Positions 34,523 to 43,593 of a stretch of 64,000 bases of DNA are shown piece by piece (the first letter of the stretch is position 1; each line of letters opens with the position of its first letter). The position numbers were made by a program, and so were the translations under genes. The notes under the pieces were generated by a model that was not told where the DNA came from, made no database searches, and saw only the letters and a list, made by a program, of their open reading frames with translations. Source of the DNA: Mycobacterium sp. GA-2829. GTDB taxonomy: Bacteria; Actinomycetota; Actinomycetes; Mycobacteriales; Mycobacteriaceae. Where the stretch lies: assembly GCF_001499965.1 (NCBI RefSeq), contig NZ_LQIT01000014.1:50109-114108 (forward strand), written 5' to 3'.

Positions 34523-34748
34523 GATTAGCGTTCCAGAGTCTGACTCGAACGGATTTGGCTCTTAAGCTTGCTGCCGCGGCTGCGCTGGCTGACCTACTAG
34601 CTGCCGATCCGGGTTGAGGGAGACCGCGGGGGTGATCCTGCGCTGAGGTAGTTGAGGTTCCGCGTCACCTGGTGTCTGGCGATCATTACAAATGCCGCCC
34701 GACAAGGGTTGGCCTCGCACGAAAGTGCCGACACCAGCGACGCGGCAC
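34523..34748 (+). repeat. imperfect direct repeat, copy A of the IS110 5' region
   Basis: About 226 bp repeated at 34838-35062 with an offset of about 315 bp. Shared blocks: GCTGACCTACTAGCTGCCGA, GGTTCCGCGTCACCTGGTG and GGTTGGCCTCGCACGAAAGT. No recombinase follows copy A before copy B. Confidence 0.75.
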
Positions 34749-34837
34749 CCATCCGAACGCGAACCGCTAATCCACGACGCCAACTTCGGGCGCAAAGCCC
34801 GAATCGGCCGCCAGCGGTGGCGAAGAGGCATGAGTCG

Positions 34838-35094
34838 GGTTAGCGTTCGAGGGTCTCGCTCGAACGAATTTGGCTCTTACGATTGCTGCCGCGTTCTGCT
34901 GGCTGACCTACTAGCTGCCGATCCGGGTTGAGGGAGATCGCGGGAGTATTCCTGCGTTGCGGTAGTTGTGGTTCCGCGTCACCTGGTGCCTGGCGAACAT
35001 TTCAAATGCCGCCCGACATGGGTTGGCCTCGCACGAAAGTGCCGACACCAGCGACGCGGCACTTTCCTGCATCGGACGGACGAGGGGAGTTGCC
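34838..35094 (+). ncRNA. candidate bridge RNA region of the IS110 element
   Basis: Non-coding stretch of about 257 nt just before the IS110 recombinase. In the IS110 group this left-end region encodes the bridge RNA that binds target and donor DNA. The assignment rests on position and length only; I did not fold it. It is copy B of a duplicated block, so the RNA may have a second diverged template upstream. Confidence 0.5.
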
Positions 35095-36201
35095 GTGGCC
35101 GTAATTATCGGCGTGGACGCCCACAAGCGCTCACACACGCTCGTCGGAATCGACGAACGCGGACGCAAGCAAGCGACGAAGACCGTGGATGCCACCAGTA
35201 CCGGTCACGCGGACGCGCTGCGTTGGGCGCGGCTGAAATTCGGCGATGAATTGGTGTGGGGTGTCGAAGACGTCCGGTCGGTGTCCGCGCCGCTGGAGCG
35301 CGACTTGTTGGGCGCCGGTCAACGTGTGGTGCGGGTGCCGCCGAGGCTGATGGGACAGGTCCGCGCTTCCGCCCGTGTTCCGGGCAAGTCCGATCCCCTC
35401 GACGCTCTTGCGGTGGCGCGCGCGGTACTGCAGGAACCCGATCTTCCGGTCGCGAGACTTGACGACGCCTCGCGGGACCTGAAGCTGTTGGTGGATCGCC
35501 GCGAGGACCTGCTCGAGCAGCTCATCGCGACGACCAACCGGCTCCTGTGGCGGCTCCATGAACTCGATCCGGCCGGTGGGCCGAAGCGCGGCGCGCTGAG
35601 CGCGGCCCGGCATCGTCGCGCGGCGGCCGACTTCCTCGCGACCCGTGACGGGCTGGTGGCCGAACTGGCACGGGCCGAACTCGAGGACGTCGACCGGCTG
35701 GCCGGCATGACGGATGCGCTCGAGAAGCGCATCGCCGTGGTCGTGCGGGTGTCGGCGCCGAATCTGTTGGCATTGCCGGGATGTGGCCCGTTGACGGCCG
35801 CCAAGATCATCGGAGAAACGGCCGATGTCTCCCGGTTCAAGAATGAGGCCGCCTTCGCCCGTCACGCGGGTGTCGCTCCGGTACCGCACTGGTCGGCCAC
35901 GCCCGGCCATCAGCGGTACGTCAGATCGGGGAACCGGCAGCTGAATATGGCGCTGCACCGGATCGCGGTCACCCAGCTCACCATGGGTGCGGCCGGCCGC
36001 GCGTACGTCGACAAGCGGGTCGAACAGGGCGACCGGCGGCCGGCGGCGGTGCGCGCCCTCAAGCGGCGCCTGGCCCGGGTGGTGTTCACGCGTCTGCACG
36101 CCGATCAAGCGCTACGCGCCGAAGGTCCGGCCGCTCATCACCCCTCATGCGAACACGGTGCGGACACCGATTCCGCCGTCGCCCATGAGGTCGCGGGCTA
36201 G
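35095..36201 (+). mobile_element. IS110-family transposase (recombinase)
   Basis: 368 aa from GTG with GAGGGGAG. N-terminal RuvC-like DEDD domain (IIGVDAHKRSHTLVGIDERG, LVWGVEDVRS, GKSDPLDALAVARAVL) and C-terminal Transposase_20 domain (LLALPGCGPLTAAKIIG, YVRSGNRQLNMALHRIA) with the serine expected for IS110 recombinases in SGNR. Length fits the family. It appears intact. IS110 elements lack terminal inverted repeats, so the ends cannot be set by eye. Confidence 0.85.
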
Positions 36202-36281
36202 AAGGGCGGTTGTTCGCGTGGTCGCCGCACGACGGAGAATCAGAGCGTCGGAGGGTGTTCGGTTCGCCATAGGCTGGGAGG

Positions 36282-36640
36282 ATGGCGATGACCGGATGGG
36301 TGCTATTCGTGTTCTGCATCGGGCTGGCCGTCACCCTCGTTGGCATGGTGGGAGGCGCGTTCCTCAACGGGCGCCGCCGCCAACGTCGTACTACTGGCTG
36401 TCCTGGCTGGGCGGCGGCGTGATCATGGTGGTCGCCGACCTCATCAACGGCGGCGACGGGTTGATGATCGGTATTTTCCTCGCCGTGATGTCGGTGATGA
36501 TTGCCTTCTTCAAATCGCCCTACATCAAGATCGGCGACACGATAATCGCCGCCAAACGCGTTGATCGGCAACCGGACCCACCGGAGGACGACGAGTCGGC
36601 AGACGCGCCGCATGTGCCCGCGGACCGCGAACGGCGTTGA
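36282..36640 (+). pseudogene. frameshifted 3-TM membrane protein
   Basis: ATG behind GGGAGG opens MAMTGWVLFVFCIGLAVTL and GMVGGAFLNG, then the frame is lost near 36370-36390. The next frame continues SYYWLSWLGGGVIMVVADLI and GIFLAVMSVMIAFFK and ends at 36640 with an acidic tail. One indel in a GCC repeat explains it, so either a pseudogene or a sequence error. Confidence 0.6.
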
Positions 36641-36836
36641 GCTCCGCCAGTTCCACCAGCTGGCGAACCGCCGATAGGGGCCCACGCCGCTCCCGGGCTC
36701 CGATGCGAAAGCGGGTGCGTTGGAGGCACTCGCAACCGCATCGCTCGGCGATATCGGTCCTCGCGCAACGGCCGCGCGACCCCAAGTGACCGGAGTGCCG
36801 ACCGGCGGCTGCGGTGGCGCCGCGCCATCTTCGGCC

Positions 36837-37473
36837 ATGCAGATCGATGAGTTCGCCGAGCGCTACCCGGCGCTGTAGCACATGGCGGACGAGACGGCCT
36901 GGCCGTCAACTGAGCGTCGCGGGTTGTTGAGTACCCGCGCCATTGGTCGACCTTTACGAGCCAGAAGAAGACGTCCGTGCCGCGATATTACGTGAGAGGC
37001 GTACGCGTAGCTTCACTCTGCAGCGTGACGGCGTGGACCCGATGACCGTGCGTGACCAGTTGCCCTTGAAGTTCCTGAACGAGTGCCCTTTGCGACGGTG
37101 TGTCCCCACAGGATTTTCTCGATGCCCTCAACGAGCGGGTGTTCCTCTGGGTGTCACGCGAGCGGGTGCAGAGACTCCTTAACGCGCGGGCCTACCAGGA
37201 CCGACCCAAAATCATTCACGTCGACACCGCGGCATTCTCGACGCCCACGGCGACGCAGTCGAATTGGCGCCCTACAACACCGGAAACGCACACGTTCCGA
37301 ACGCCCCGAAGCGCGGGCCGGAGACCTTCAAAGGTATCGAGCAGTACCCCTTCGAGGATTGGCGGCGGAAGCGCGGTCGCAACGGTGAGGCGGTCGTCGA
37401 GTTCACGGTGCCCTGGTCCGCAACCGACCTCGCCAAATACGTTCGCCAAATCGAACTCTGGCTTGCAGACTAG
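36837..37473 (+). pseudogene. decayed DUF7002-like gene
   Basis: Starts MQIDEFAERYPAL, then an in-frame TAG at 36876-36878 where a Tyr is expected, then HMADETAWPSTERRGLLST. Frame shifts near 36941, 37085 and 37237 are needed to read LVDLYEPEEDVRAAILRER, SPQDFLDALNERVFLWVSRE, RLLNARAYQDRPKIIHVD and AVELAPYNTGN to the stop at 37473. The family has no known function. Several lesions argue for real decay. Confidence 0.6.
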
Positions 37474-37539
37474 CTGCTCGAGCAGCTGCTATGACGCGGC
37501 GTATGTACCGTCACCCGTTCGCATCATCGTCGCGCGCCC

Positions 37540-38517
37540 TCACCGTGACTGCGGCGGCGGATACAGCGGATTGGGCCCGGGCGCGTACCACCCGGGGAAG
37601 TACTCGATGTATCCGGACGGGGCGAGCTGTCCCGGCGGCACCTCAATGATGTCGCGGATGTCGATGGGGCGTTGGGGCGGGGCTGGCGGTGTCTGCGGGA
37701 CGTTGAAGCCGCCGGGGTCGGGCACGCCGATATTCGGGGCGATCTCCTTGTAGTGGGGTGGGAAGAGCTGCCCCGGTTCGACGACCCGGATGTCGGCGCC
37801 GTCGAGCGGATACCGCGCCGGCGGCGGGGGAGGTGTGGCGAACCCCGGCCTGTCCGGTGCGGGGTGGTACAGGTTCGGTCCCACCTGGACGGTGTTGGGA
37901 GGGGCGAGTTCCCCGTCGGGAACGTAGATGATCTTGCCGACGTCGATCCAGTAGCGCGGGTCCTTGCCGTGGGCGGGCGGGGTCTTCGGTTTGTCGGTAG
38001 GTAGGTCGGATCCGCCCGGTCCGTAGCTGAGCTGCTGCACCTGGTTGGCGACGTCGGTCGCCTGCTGCTGGGTGGAGTTCACTACCGACTGGGATGCGGC
38101 GAGTTGCTCGCGCAGCGCCTGGAGCACCGCGAGTTGCTCGGCTGGTGTGCGGGCGCTTGCCGCGACCTGTTGGATCAGCTTGGTCTGCGCGACGATGCCG
38201 TCGAGCTGGCGTGATCCGGTCTGCGTCGCCGTCGCGGCGTTGGTGAGCAGCGATTCGAGTGTCGTGTCGGTGCGCCCGGCGGTGCTCAGCCGCTGGGTCT
38301 GTGCGGTGACGACGGCGTGGTGGCGGTCGGCCAGCTGGCCGGACATCGAGGACATGGGGCGTTCGGCGCCGGCGGTGTCGTGCGCCGCGGCCTCAACCCG
38401 CCCGGCCGTCGCGTTGGGTGCCTCGGCGGGCCCGAAAAGGGAACGCGCGCGCTCGACCGTCGCGACGGTCTGGGCCGCGACTTGGGCAAGGGTGGACACC
38501 CCTCGATTATCGGGCAT
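37540..38517 (-). CDS. DUF4226-type protein with Pro-rich repeats
   Basis: About 325 aa. Residues 10-165 are helical and resemble the N-terminus of the NlpC/P60 gene at 7 kb (STLAQVAAQTVATVERARSL then FGPAEA). The C-terminal half has repeated modules of the type DIRxVxPGQLxPxxYxEI-PxxYxPGPxP (VPDGELAPPNTVQVGPNLYH, VEPGQLFPPHYKEIAPNIGV, VPPGQLAPSGYIEYFPGWYA). No signal peptide. An ESX-linked cell-surface role is inferred. Start between 38499 and 38583 is open. Confidence 0.65.
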   Translation of the reverse strand: MPDNRGVSTLAQVAAQTVATVERARSLFGPAEAPNATAGRVEAAAHDTAGAERPMSSMSGQLADRHHAVVTAQTQRLSTAGRTDTTLESLLTNAATATQTGSRQLDGIVAQTKLIQQVAASARTPAEQLAVLQALREQLAASQSVVNSTQQQATDVANQVQQLSYGPGGSDLPTDKPKTPPAHGKDPRYWIDVGKIIYVPDGELAPPNTVQVGPNLYHPAPDRPGFATPPPPPARYPLDGADIRVVEPGQLFPPHYKEIAPNIGVPDPGGFNVPQTPPAPPQRPIDIRDIIEVPPGQLAPSGYIEYFPGWYAPGPNPLYPPPQSR

Positions 38518-38774
38518 GCGCCGACACCCGACGTGCAGAATTTTCGGCCCGCTGTCGGCGCGCTTAAATTGGGACCTCGACACCGAGCACGCGCGGGGCT
38601 ACCGGAACGCGGTCGGCACCTCGCGCTAGACCCGACCGCCACGACGACCGCGCGCGACCTGCCTGCTTTCGCCAGGTCTCGTGCGAACGCCTACATCCCG
38701 AAAACCGCTGTGTACGTCGAGATTCGAGTAGTACTACCCATGCGCACCGGGCTGTGCCTCGACATGCTCATGGC

Positions 38775-39065
38775 ATGGATGCACTCAACAACATGTCGAG
38801 GACCACGGCGGCCTTCTTCCTTCAAGCCGCGATCGCTTTCGGTGTCAGTTTTCTCGGTGTAACCGGCGGGATCCTTTTTCTGCCTTTGGACCTCTGGCAG
38901 CGGTTGTTCCTTCTGATGACGGTGTTGTTCCTCGTCACCAGTTCGTTCACGCTGGCGAAGGTGATCCGCGATCAGCAGGAGGCCACCTCGGTTCGCGTCC
39001 GGCTGGATGAGGCCCGCCTGGAAAAGCTCGTGGCAGAACATAACCCGTTCGCGACGACCCCGTGA
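38775..39065 (+). CDS. YiaA/YiaB-like two-TM membrane protein
   Basis: 96 aa from the second ATG (MDALNNMSRT). Two TM helices (AAFFLQAAIAFGVSFLGVTG, LFLLMTVLFLVTSSFTLAKV) with LPLDLWQR between, then a tail KVIRDQQEATSVRVRLDEAR. This matches the YiaAB two-helix family. Role unknown. Confidence 0.75.
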   Translation: MDALNNMSRTTAAFFLQAAIAFGVSFLGVTGGILFLPLDLWQRLFLLMTVLFLVTSSFTLAKVIRDQQEATSVRVRLDEARLEKLVAEHNPFATTP

Positions 39066-39302
39066 TCGCTGGGAGGTTGCGTGGCACTCGTTGATCCGCG
39101 AAGCGAGTGGTGGGTTGTCGCGAAGGGGAGCCTTCTTTCCGCACTGCAGTGCTACTGCGCAGCAGGCATTACTCGTAGGGCGAATCGACGAGTCAATTGT
39201 TGAAATCGGAAGTTCTTGCGGTCGGCGGGTGAATTACCGGGATAGTCCTCCCGCAATCTGGCATCGTTCGGCTATAGATGACTTGGCGGAAGGGGGGCGT
39301 CA

Positions 39303-40622
39303 GTGAGCATCACTACTGCGGTAAGTGCCTTAAGCCCCGCCGCTTCTGCGCGAGAGGATTTACCAGTCGGGAGCTCCCGCGGTCTGTTCACCATCCCGCG
39401 ATGGTCGTTTCGACGGTTTCGTGCTGAGAACATCGCGATCATTCTTGAAGGCGCGCGGCGTGACGAGAGCGCGATCTCGCCGTTCATTTCTGTCCTTCAG
39501 AACGTATACGGCCCACAGGTTGCAGACGACATCGCTCGGTGGTGCCGGAAGACCCGATTTGCTCGCCCGCGCAAGGGTTTCATGCCGTCTCGCGTGTACT
39601 CCAGCCACCTGGGTAGCAAGTACATTCCCTACCTCGTGTGGGTGGTGCTGCAGATTCCGTCAACGCTCGCATTCCAGAATGCTTGGGTGACGTTCGCGGG
39701 AACGCCGCTGTTCAGAGGCCGATACACCGCCATCCACACCAAGTGGCGTCGGCTTCTACGGGGCCTGCATTACGAGTTGATCGGACTGCGGGCCAGGCAC
39801 TCACGGGTCTTGAGGACGGCGTACCCAACGGCGATCGTCGGATTGGGGCTTCTGACGCTGTCAGTCGTCGGTCAGCAAAACGGGGGCCGCGAGATTCATG
39901 AGCTCGCGACAGTGGGTGTCATCGGAGCCTTGAGCATGCTTTACCTCGCGCTGGCACTGCTCTTCGGCGGCTGGCTGAGTCGCCCCAAACGGCTCCGGGC
40001 GGATATCGAGGCGTTCGGCCATGTTTGCAATGTCCTCAGCATGGGACCGTACCTGTTGGATGCCCGCGCCTATGGCATGCGCCGGCTTACCGTCGTCTCA
40101 CTCGGCAACCTCGCCGAGTGCCTAGAGCAACGCCTACCGCGCTCGCTCGGGATGGAAGACGGTGCCGGCGATGCCGAGATTCGAAAACGTTTCAGCCAGA
40201 TGGCATCACGAGTCCGCGAATGGCAATGCCATGCCGCACTACCGACTCGCGGCGGCCACATCGAGTGGCTGGAACACCTCGCCGGGGTCGGCGCGGCCAT
40301 CGCGACGCAGAGCCTCGGCGAAGTAGTTCCCTGGTCCTCACCTGTCGACGAGGTGGTTCCCCGGTCAGGTGCCACGGCAACGAGTATCGCTGGACGGGTA
40401 GTGGGCCGCGCGCTTGTGGGAGTGACGCCAGGCGCGCTCTATCTCGTCGCCAAGTACGGGCTCCGGATAGAGCTCGACACAGCCCTGGAAGCCACATGGG
40501 TGCCGCTCAGCGCGGGCTGGGCCTTTACGACATTGCGGTCGGTGTTTCCCGATTACAAGAACCGTGTCGGGTCGACCGCGCAGATACTTGGGATGCTCTC
40601 GCCCGCCAAGAAAGGCGCCTGA
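39303..40622 (+). CDS. membrane protein of unknown function
   Basis: 439 aa from GTG behind GGGGGG. Cytoplasmic start with Arg-rich segments, TM helices at about 100-125 (YIPYLVWVVLQIPSTLAF), 178-195 (AIVGLGLLTLSVVG), 206-228 (ATVGVIGALSMLYLALALLF) and a weak one near 375 (GRALVGVTPGALYLVA). I do not recognise it. It is a lone gene next to decayed DNA, so it may be part of an acquired segment. Confidence 0.55.
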   Translation: MSITTAVSALSPAASAREDLPVGSSRGLFTIPRWSFRRFRAENIAIILEGARRDESAISPFISVLQNVYGPQVADDIARWCRKTRFARPRKGFMPSRVYSSHLGSKYIPYLVWVVLQIPSTLAFQNAWVTFAGTPLFRGRYTAIHTKWRRLLRGLHYELIGLRARHSRVLRTAYPTAIVGLGLLTLSVVGQQNGGREIHELATVGVIGALSMLYLALALLFGGWLSRPKRLRADIEAFGHVCNVLSMGPYLLDARAYGMRRLTVVSLGNLAECLEQRLPRSLGMEDGAGDAEIRKRFSQMASRVREWQCHAALPTRGGHIEWLEHLAGVGAAIATQSLGEVVPWSSPVDEVVPRSGATATSIAGRVVGRALVGVTPGALYLVAKYGLRIELDTALEATWVPLSAGWAFTTLRSVFPDYKNRVGSTAQILGMLSPAKKGA

Positions 40623-41132
40623 CCGAGCCCACGGCGGGATAAGCGTATTGGCATGCGCAGGCGACGACTTCACCGCTCATCAGCCGCCGACACGCGAATG
40701 CCGATACACGACGCGGCCGGATGGTGAGCTCGACGGTGGACCGGGAGGATCGATTTCACCGGCAGAGGGGTGACCCGTTCGTCCATATATTGCACTGCTT
40801 GCGGCCGACGACGGAGCCCTGACGACGCTGTTTTTTTTGGTGATCGTTTTCGTGCGCTCGCTCTCCGACCACCTCTGGCGAGCTGGAGTCGTCGGCGTGG
40901 CGGGGCGACGGGCTGTCGCGTCCGACGTGAGGGTTGTGAGAAGTCGGTCCGATTAACAGCGTCGCTCGGTAGAGCCTCCGCCTGAGTAGCTGCCGACGGG
41001 GAGTTCGAAGTTGGCCGAGAGAGGCCCGAGCAGTCCGTGGCTGCGCCGTCGGGTGGCCAGTACGGTGGACGATGCCAAGCCGCTGCTGCAGCGGGCCGTG
41101 CGGTCGGCTACAGCGGCGGCTGCCGGTGCGCG
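40623..41132. other. no gene supported
   Basis: 510 bp with mixed codon bias and an 8-T run at about 40831. Nothing reads as a gene on either strand. Confidence 0.35.
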
Positions 41133-41639
41133 ATGCGTGAATGCGGTAATCGTTTCGGCCGAGACGGAAGGGCGGTGGTGATCGCCTTGTGTCGCTCTAA
41201 GATTGGCATGGTCTTGCGCACCAACGCGTACGTCAGCGTCCTGCATTCAGCGGTGTTGAAAGCGACGGCCGTCGAACCGGGCATCGACCATCGCAGCGGT
41301 GAGCATCGCAGGGCTTCAGGCATCGGCGCCGCGCAAGTCAGCGACGTCGACGTCGCGGCTGTTGTTCAAGAGCGGACCATTCCGGGGTCAGTGGTGGCCG
41401 CAGTGGACATCGACCACGGTCCTGTCACCGTGCGAGCGATCGTCTTGCGGTCCGGGATCCTCTCGATGGCCCAGTTCGTGTGCGTCACGGATCCCAAGGT
41501 GGGGTTCGGGTGGGCCGAGGAACTGGCCGGCCGAACCGGCGACATCCTCGCCGGCAGCGGCATCACCACGGTCGAGACCTCGGTGTTGAAGTCGCCGATG
41601 TACCGGGCGAGAAGAACCTGGAACGCGAAGGTTGTGTAG
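41133..41639 (+). CDS. hypothetical protein, low confidence
   Basis: Frame with good third-position GC, about 168 aa from MRECGNRFG or shorter from 41208. The middle (VAAVDIDHGPVTVRAIVLR, FGWAEELAGRTGDILAG) reads like a small alpha/beta domain, but I do not recognise it and no ribosome site is clear. It may be a gene remnant. Confidence 0.3.
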   Translation: MRECGNRFGRDGRAVVIALCRSKIGMVLRTNAYVSVLHSAVLKATAVEPGIDHRSGEHRRASGIGAAQVSDVDVAAVVQERTIPGSVVAAVDIDHGPVTVRAIVLRSGILSMAQFVCVTDPKVGFGWAEELAGRTGDILAGSGITTVETSVLKSPMYRARRTWNAKVV

Positions 41640-41728
41640 AGACCCGCACCGTCCTGAGACGGCCGGAGCCGAGCGATCGACGTTGGCCCATCTCGCGTCG
41701 CCTGACGCGCACCGACCACCGGACGAAT

Positions 41729-41905
41729 TTAGCGCGGTGTGATCCACCCGACGGTGCGGAGATAGGGCTCAGCCCCGGCGTTGGGATCCCGTAGCTCTGC
41801 CAGGTCAGAGTCCGTCGTCCTCGCGTCCACGTTGGCGACAATGTCGTGGGGCTCGACGGTGGAGGGAAGCACGCGGTACTTTGCGCGGGGGTCATCCTCA
41901 GGCAT
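41729..41905 (-). CDS. 58-aa hypothetical protein
   Basis: Small leftward frame with normal mycobacterial codon use: MPEDDPRAKYRVLPSTVEPH, DIVANVDARTTDSDLAELRD, PNAGAEPYLRTVGWITPR. It is acidic, with no signal or TM. A longer frame at 41563-41895 overlaps it out of register and is a shadow. Function unknown. Confidence 0.45.
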   Translation of the reverse strand: MPEDDPRAKYRVLPSTVEPHDIVANVDARTTDSDLAELRDPNAGAEPYLRTVGWITPR

Positions 41906-42251
41906 GAATTGAGCGTAATGCGAATCGACTATTTAGAGATGCGCGAATCGACGGGCTTCGACTAGTTGGAAACCACGACACGCGGCGGTTCGCTAACAAG
42001 GTAAGGCGGCCAGCGAGCCGCTGCCTAGGAATCGCGTCATTCGACATGGACTCGCTCGCAGAACCATCGCTCGACGGAAGTGGACTCCTCGCTGATCAAC
42101 TCGCGGCCCAGTCAAGCCGCAGTGCACAGCGCGATGAAGCATGACGTCGTCGGGCCGCTTAGAAGCGTCGGTCGGCGACGGAATGGGGCGGTCCCTTCGG
42201 ACTCCCCGGCAATTCCGCGTTGATGGACATTCTCGGAAGTACCCTGCGTTC

Positions 42252-42622
42252 ATGAGCGCCGCATGGTTCGGTCTGATCGGTGTGGTCCTCGGCGGGGCCA
42301 TTTCGGCCTGTGCCGCGTTGTTTTCTGCGGTCCGACAAGACCTCAACGACGCAGTCGTAGCGGCCCGATTGATCGATCTGGACCTACAACAGCGAGTTTC
42401 GGGCGACGCACGCAGCGAAGAACTGTGGGTGGCCCACCGGGCAGCGCTCGCGAAGGCGCTCGGACATCGACAATGGCTTGCCGTAGCAGCGGCCTCCAGC
42501 AGGAGAACCCGGCGCCCACCGAGCGCAAGTTGGCGGTAGAAGCCGCTAGACGCATGCTCGTCCCAACAGTCGCAGGGAAGCGACACATGGTGATCCAGCG
42601 CTTTCGCAGCACCTTGCACTGA
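42252..42622 (+). pseudogene. small membrane-anchored protein, frameshifted
   Basis: Starts MSAAWFGLIGVVLGGAISAC and AALFSAVRQDLNDAVVAARL, a TM helix then a helical tail. The other frame gives QQENPAPTERKLAVEAARRM to a stop at 42622, so the frame changes near 42480. Resembles one-TM proteins of mobile DNA. Weakly supported. Confidence 0.35.
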
Positions 42623-42712
42623 GCAGCTTCTCGGAATCGTTGAAGGCAGGGTCGGGAATCACCCTCGTCGCTCGAAAACCGTGTGCCGACAGTCGAGTGC
42701 ACCGCGGAAAAT

Positions 42713-42880
42713 GTGGAGATCAAGGACGCGATAGCGGTCGTGACCGGTGGAACGTCCGGCTTCGGGTTGGCGACCACCAAACGCCCACTCGATGCGGGCG
42801 CGACGCGGTTGCCAAGCAAGTGGGAGATGTATTCGCGCAAGGCTCCGCGGAACCGATGACGTCCACCTTTCGGGCGGGCC
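42713..42880 (+). pseudogene. SDR dehydrogenase N-terminal fragment
   Basis: VEIKDAIAVVTGGTSGFGLA is the Rossmann start (TGGxSGxG) of a short-chain dehydrogenase. It decays after TTKRPLDAGATRLPSKW and no core follows (no YxxxK). A clear gene remnant. Confidence 0.5.
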
Positions 42881-43593
42881 GTCACGAGACGCTGCCCGGG
42901 GTTGCCGTCCCTGTCGCGTTAGTTGACGACCGCCTCCCAATTAGCCATGGGGAGCGTCGAGAACGTCGTGGTCGAAGTCGAGACGTGCGTCGACACCGGC
43001 ACCAATCCACAACGACCGGAACCTGTCTAGCCAGTGACTACGCCCAACGACTCGCTACGGTGATGCTGGCACGGGCCACATAGGCGTCGTCATGGGCCAG
43101 AATTTGGATCGGGGCCGACCCTCACGTCTCGCCCGTGACCTTAGCCGGCTGGCAGAGAATGCGAAGCGGCAGGCAACCGCACGGATAATCCCGGTTATCC
43201 ACCATCCCGCTCGGCGCGGCCGACGACGGACTCCCCGGTCGCTAAGGGACTGCGGAGGACCTAATCATGCTGTCTACTAGGGCCATCACTGTGGCCGTCA
43301 AACTGCCCTGCCGCGGTTCCGCTGAATTCGGGTGTTATCGGTAGTAGCAGCGGGCGTCACTAGCTTTTCGCACCTCCCCACGGAGTCCGACCGAGTTCGG
43401 CCGGAGACCGGCACCGAGCCCCATGGCTCAGACTGCCGCGACCGCAACTACTGCGAGAAACGCTAGTGCATAACCTCGGGACGCCAAGGGGTCATGACCT
43501 TCAGATGATCGCACCGCGCTACATGTCAGACACTCGCCGTATTGTAGCCATCGAGCGCAAGCTGGGGCGGGCGATTTTCGAAGAGGAGTAGCT

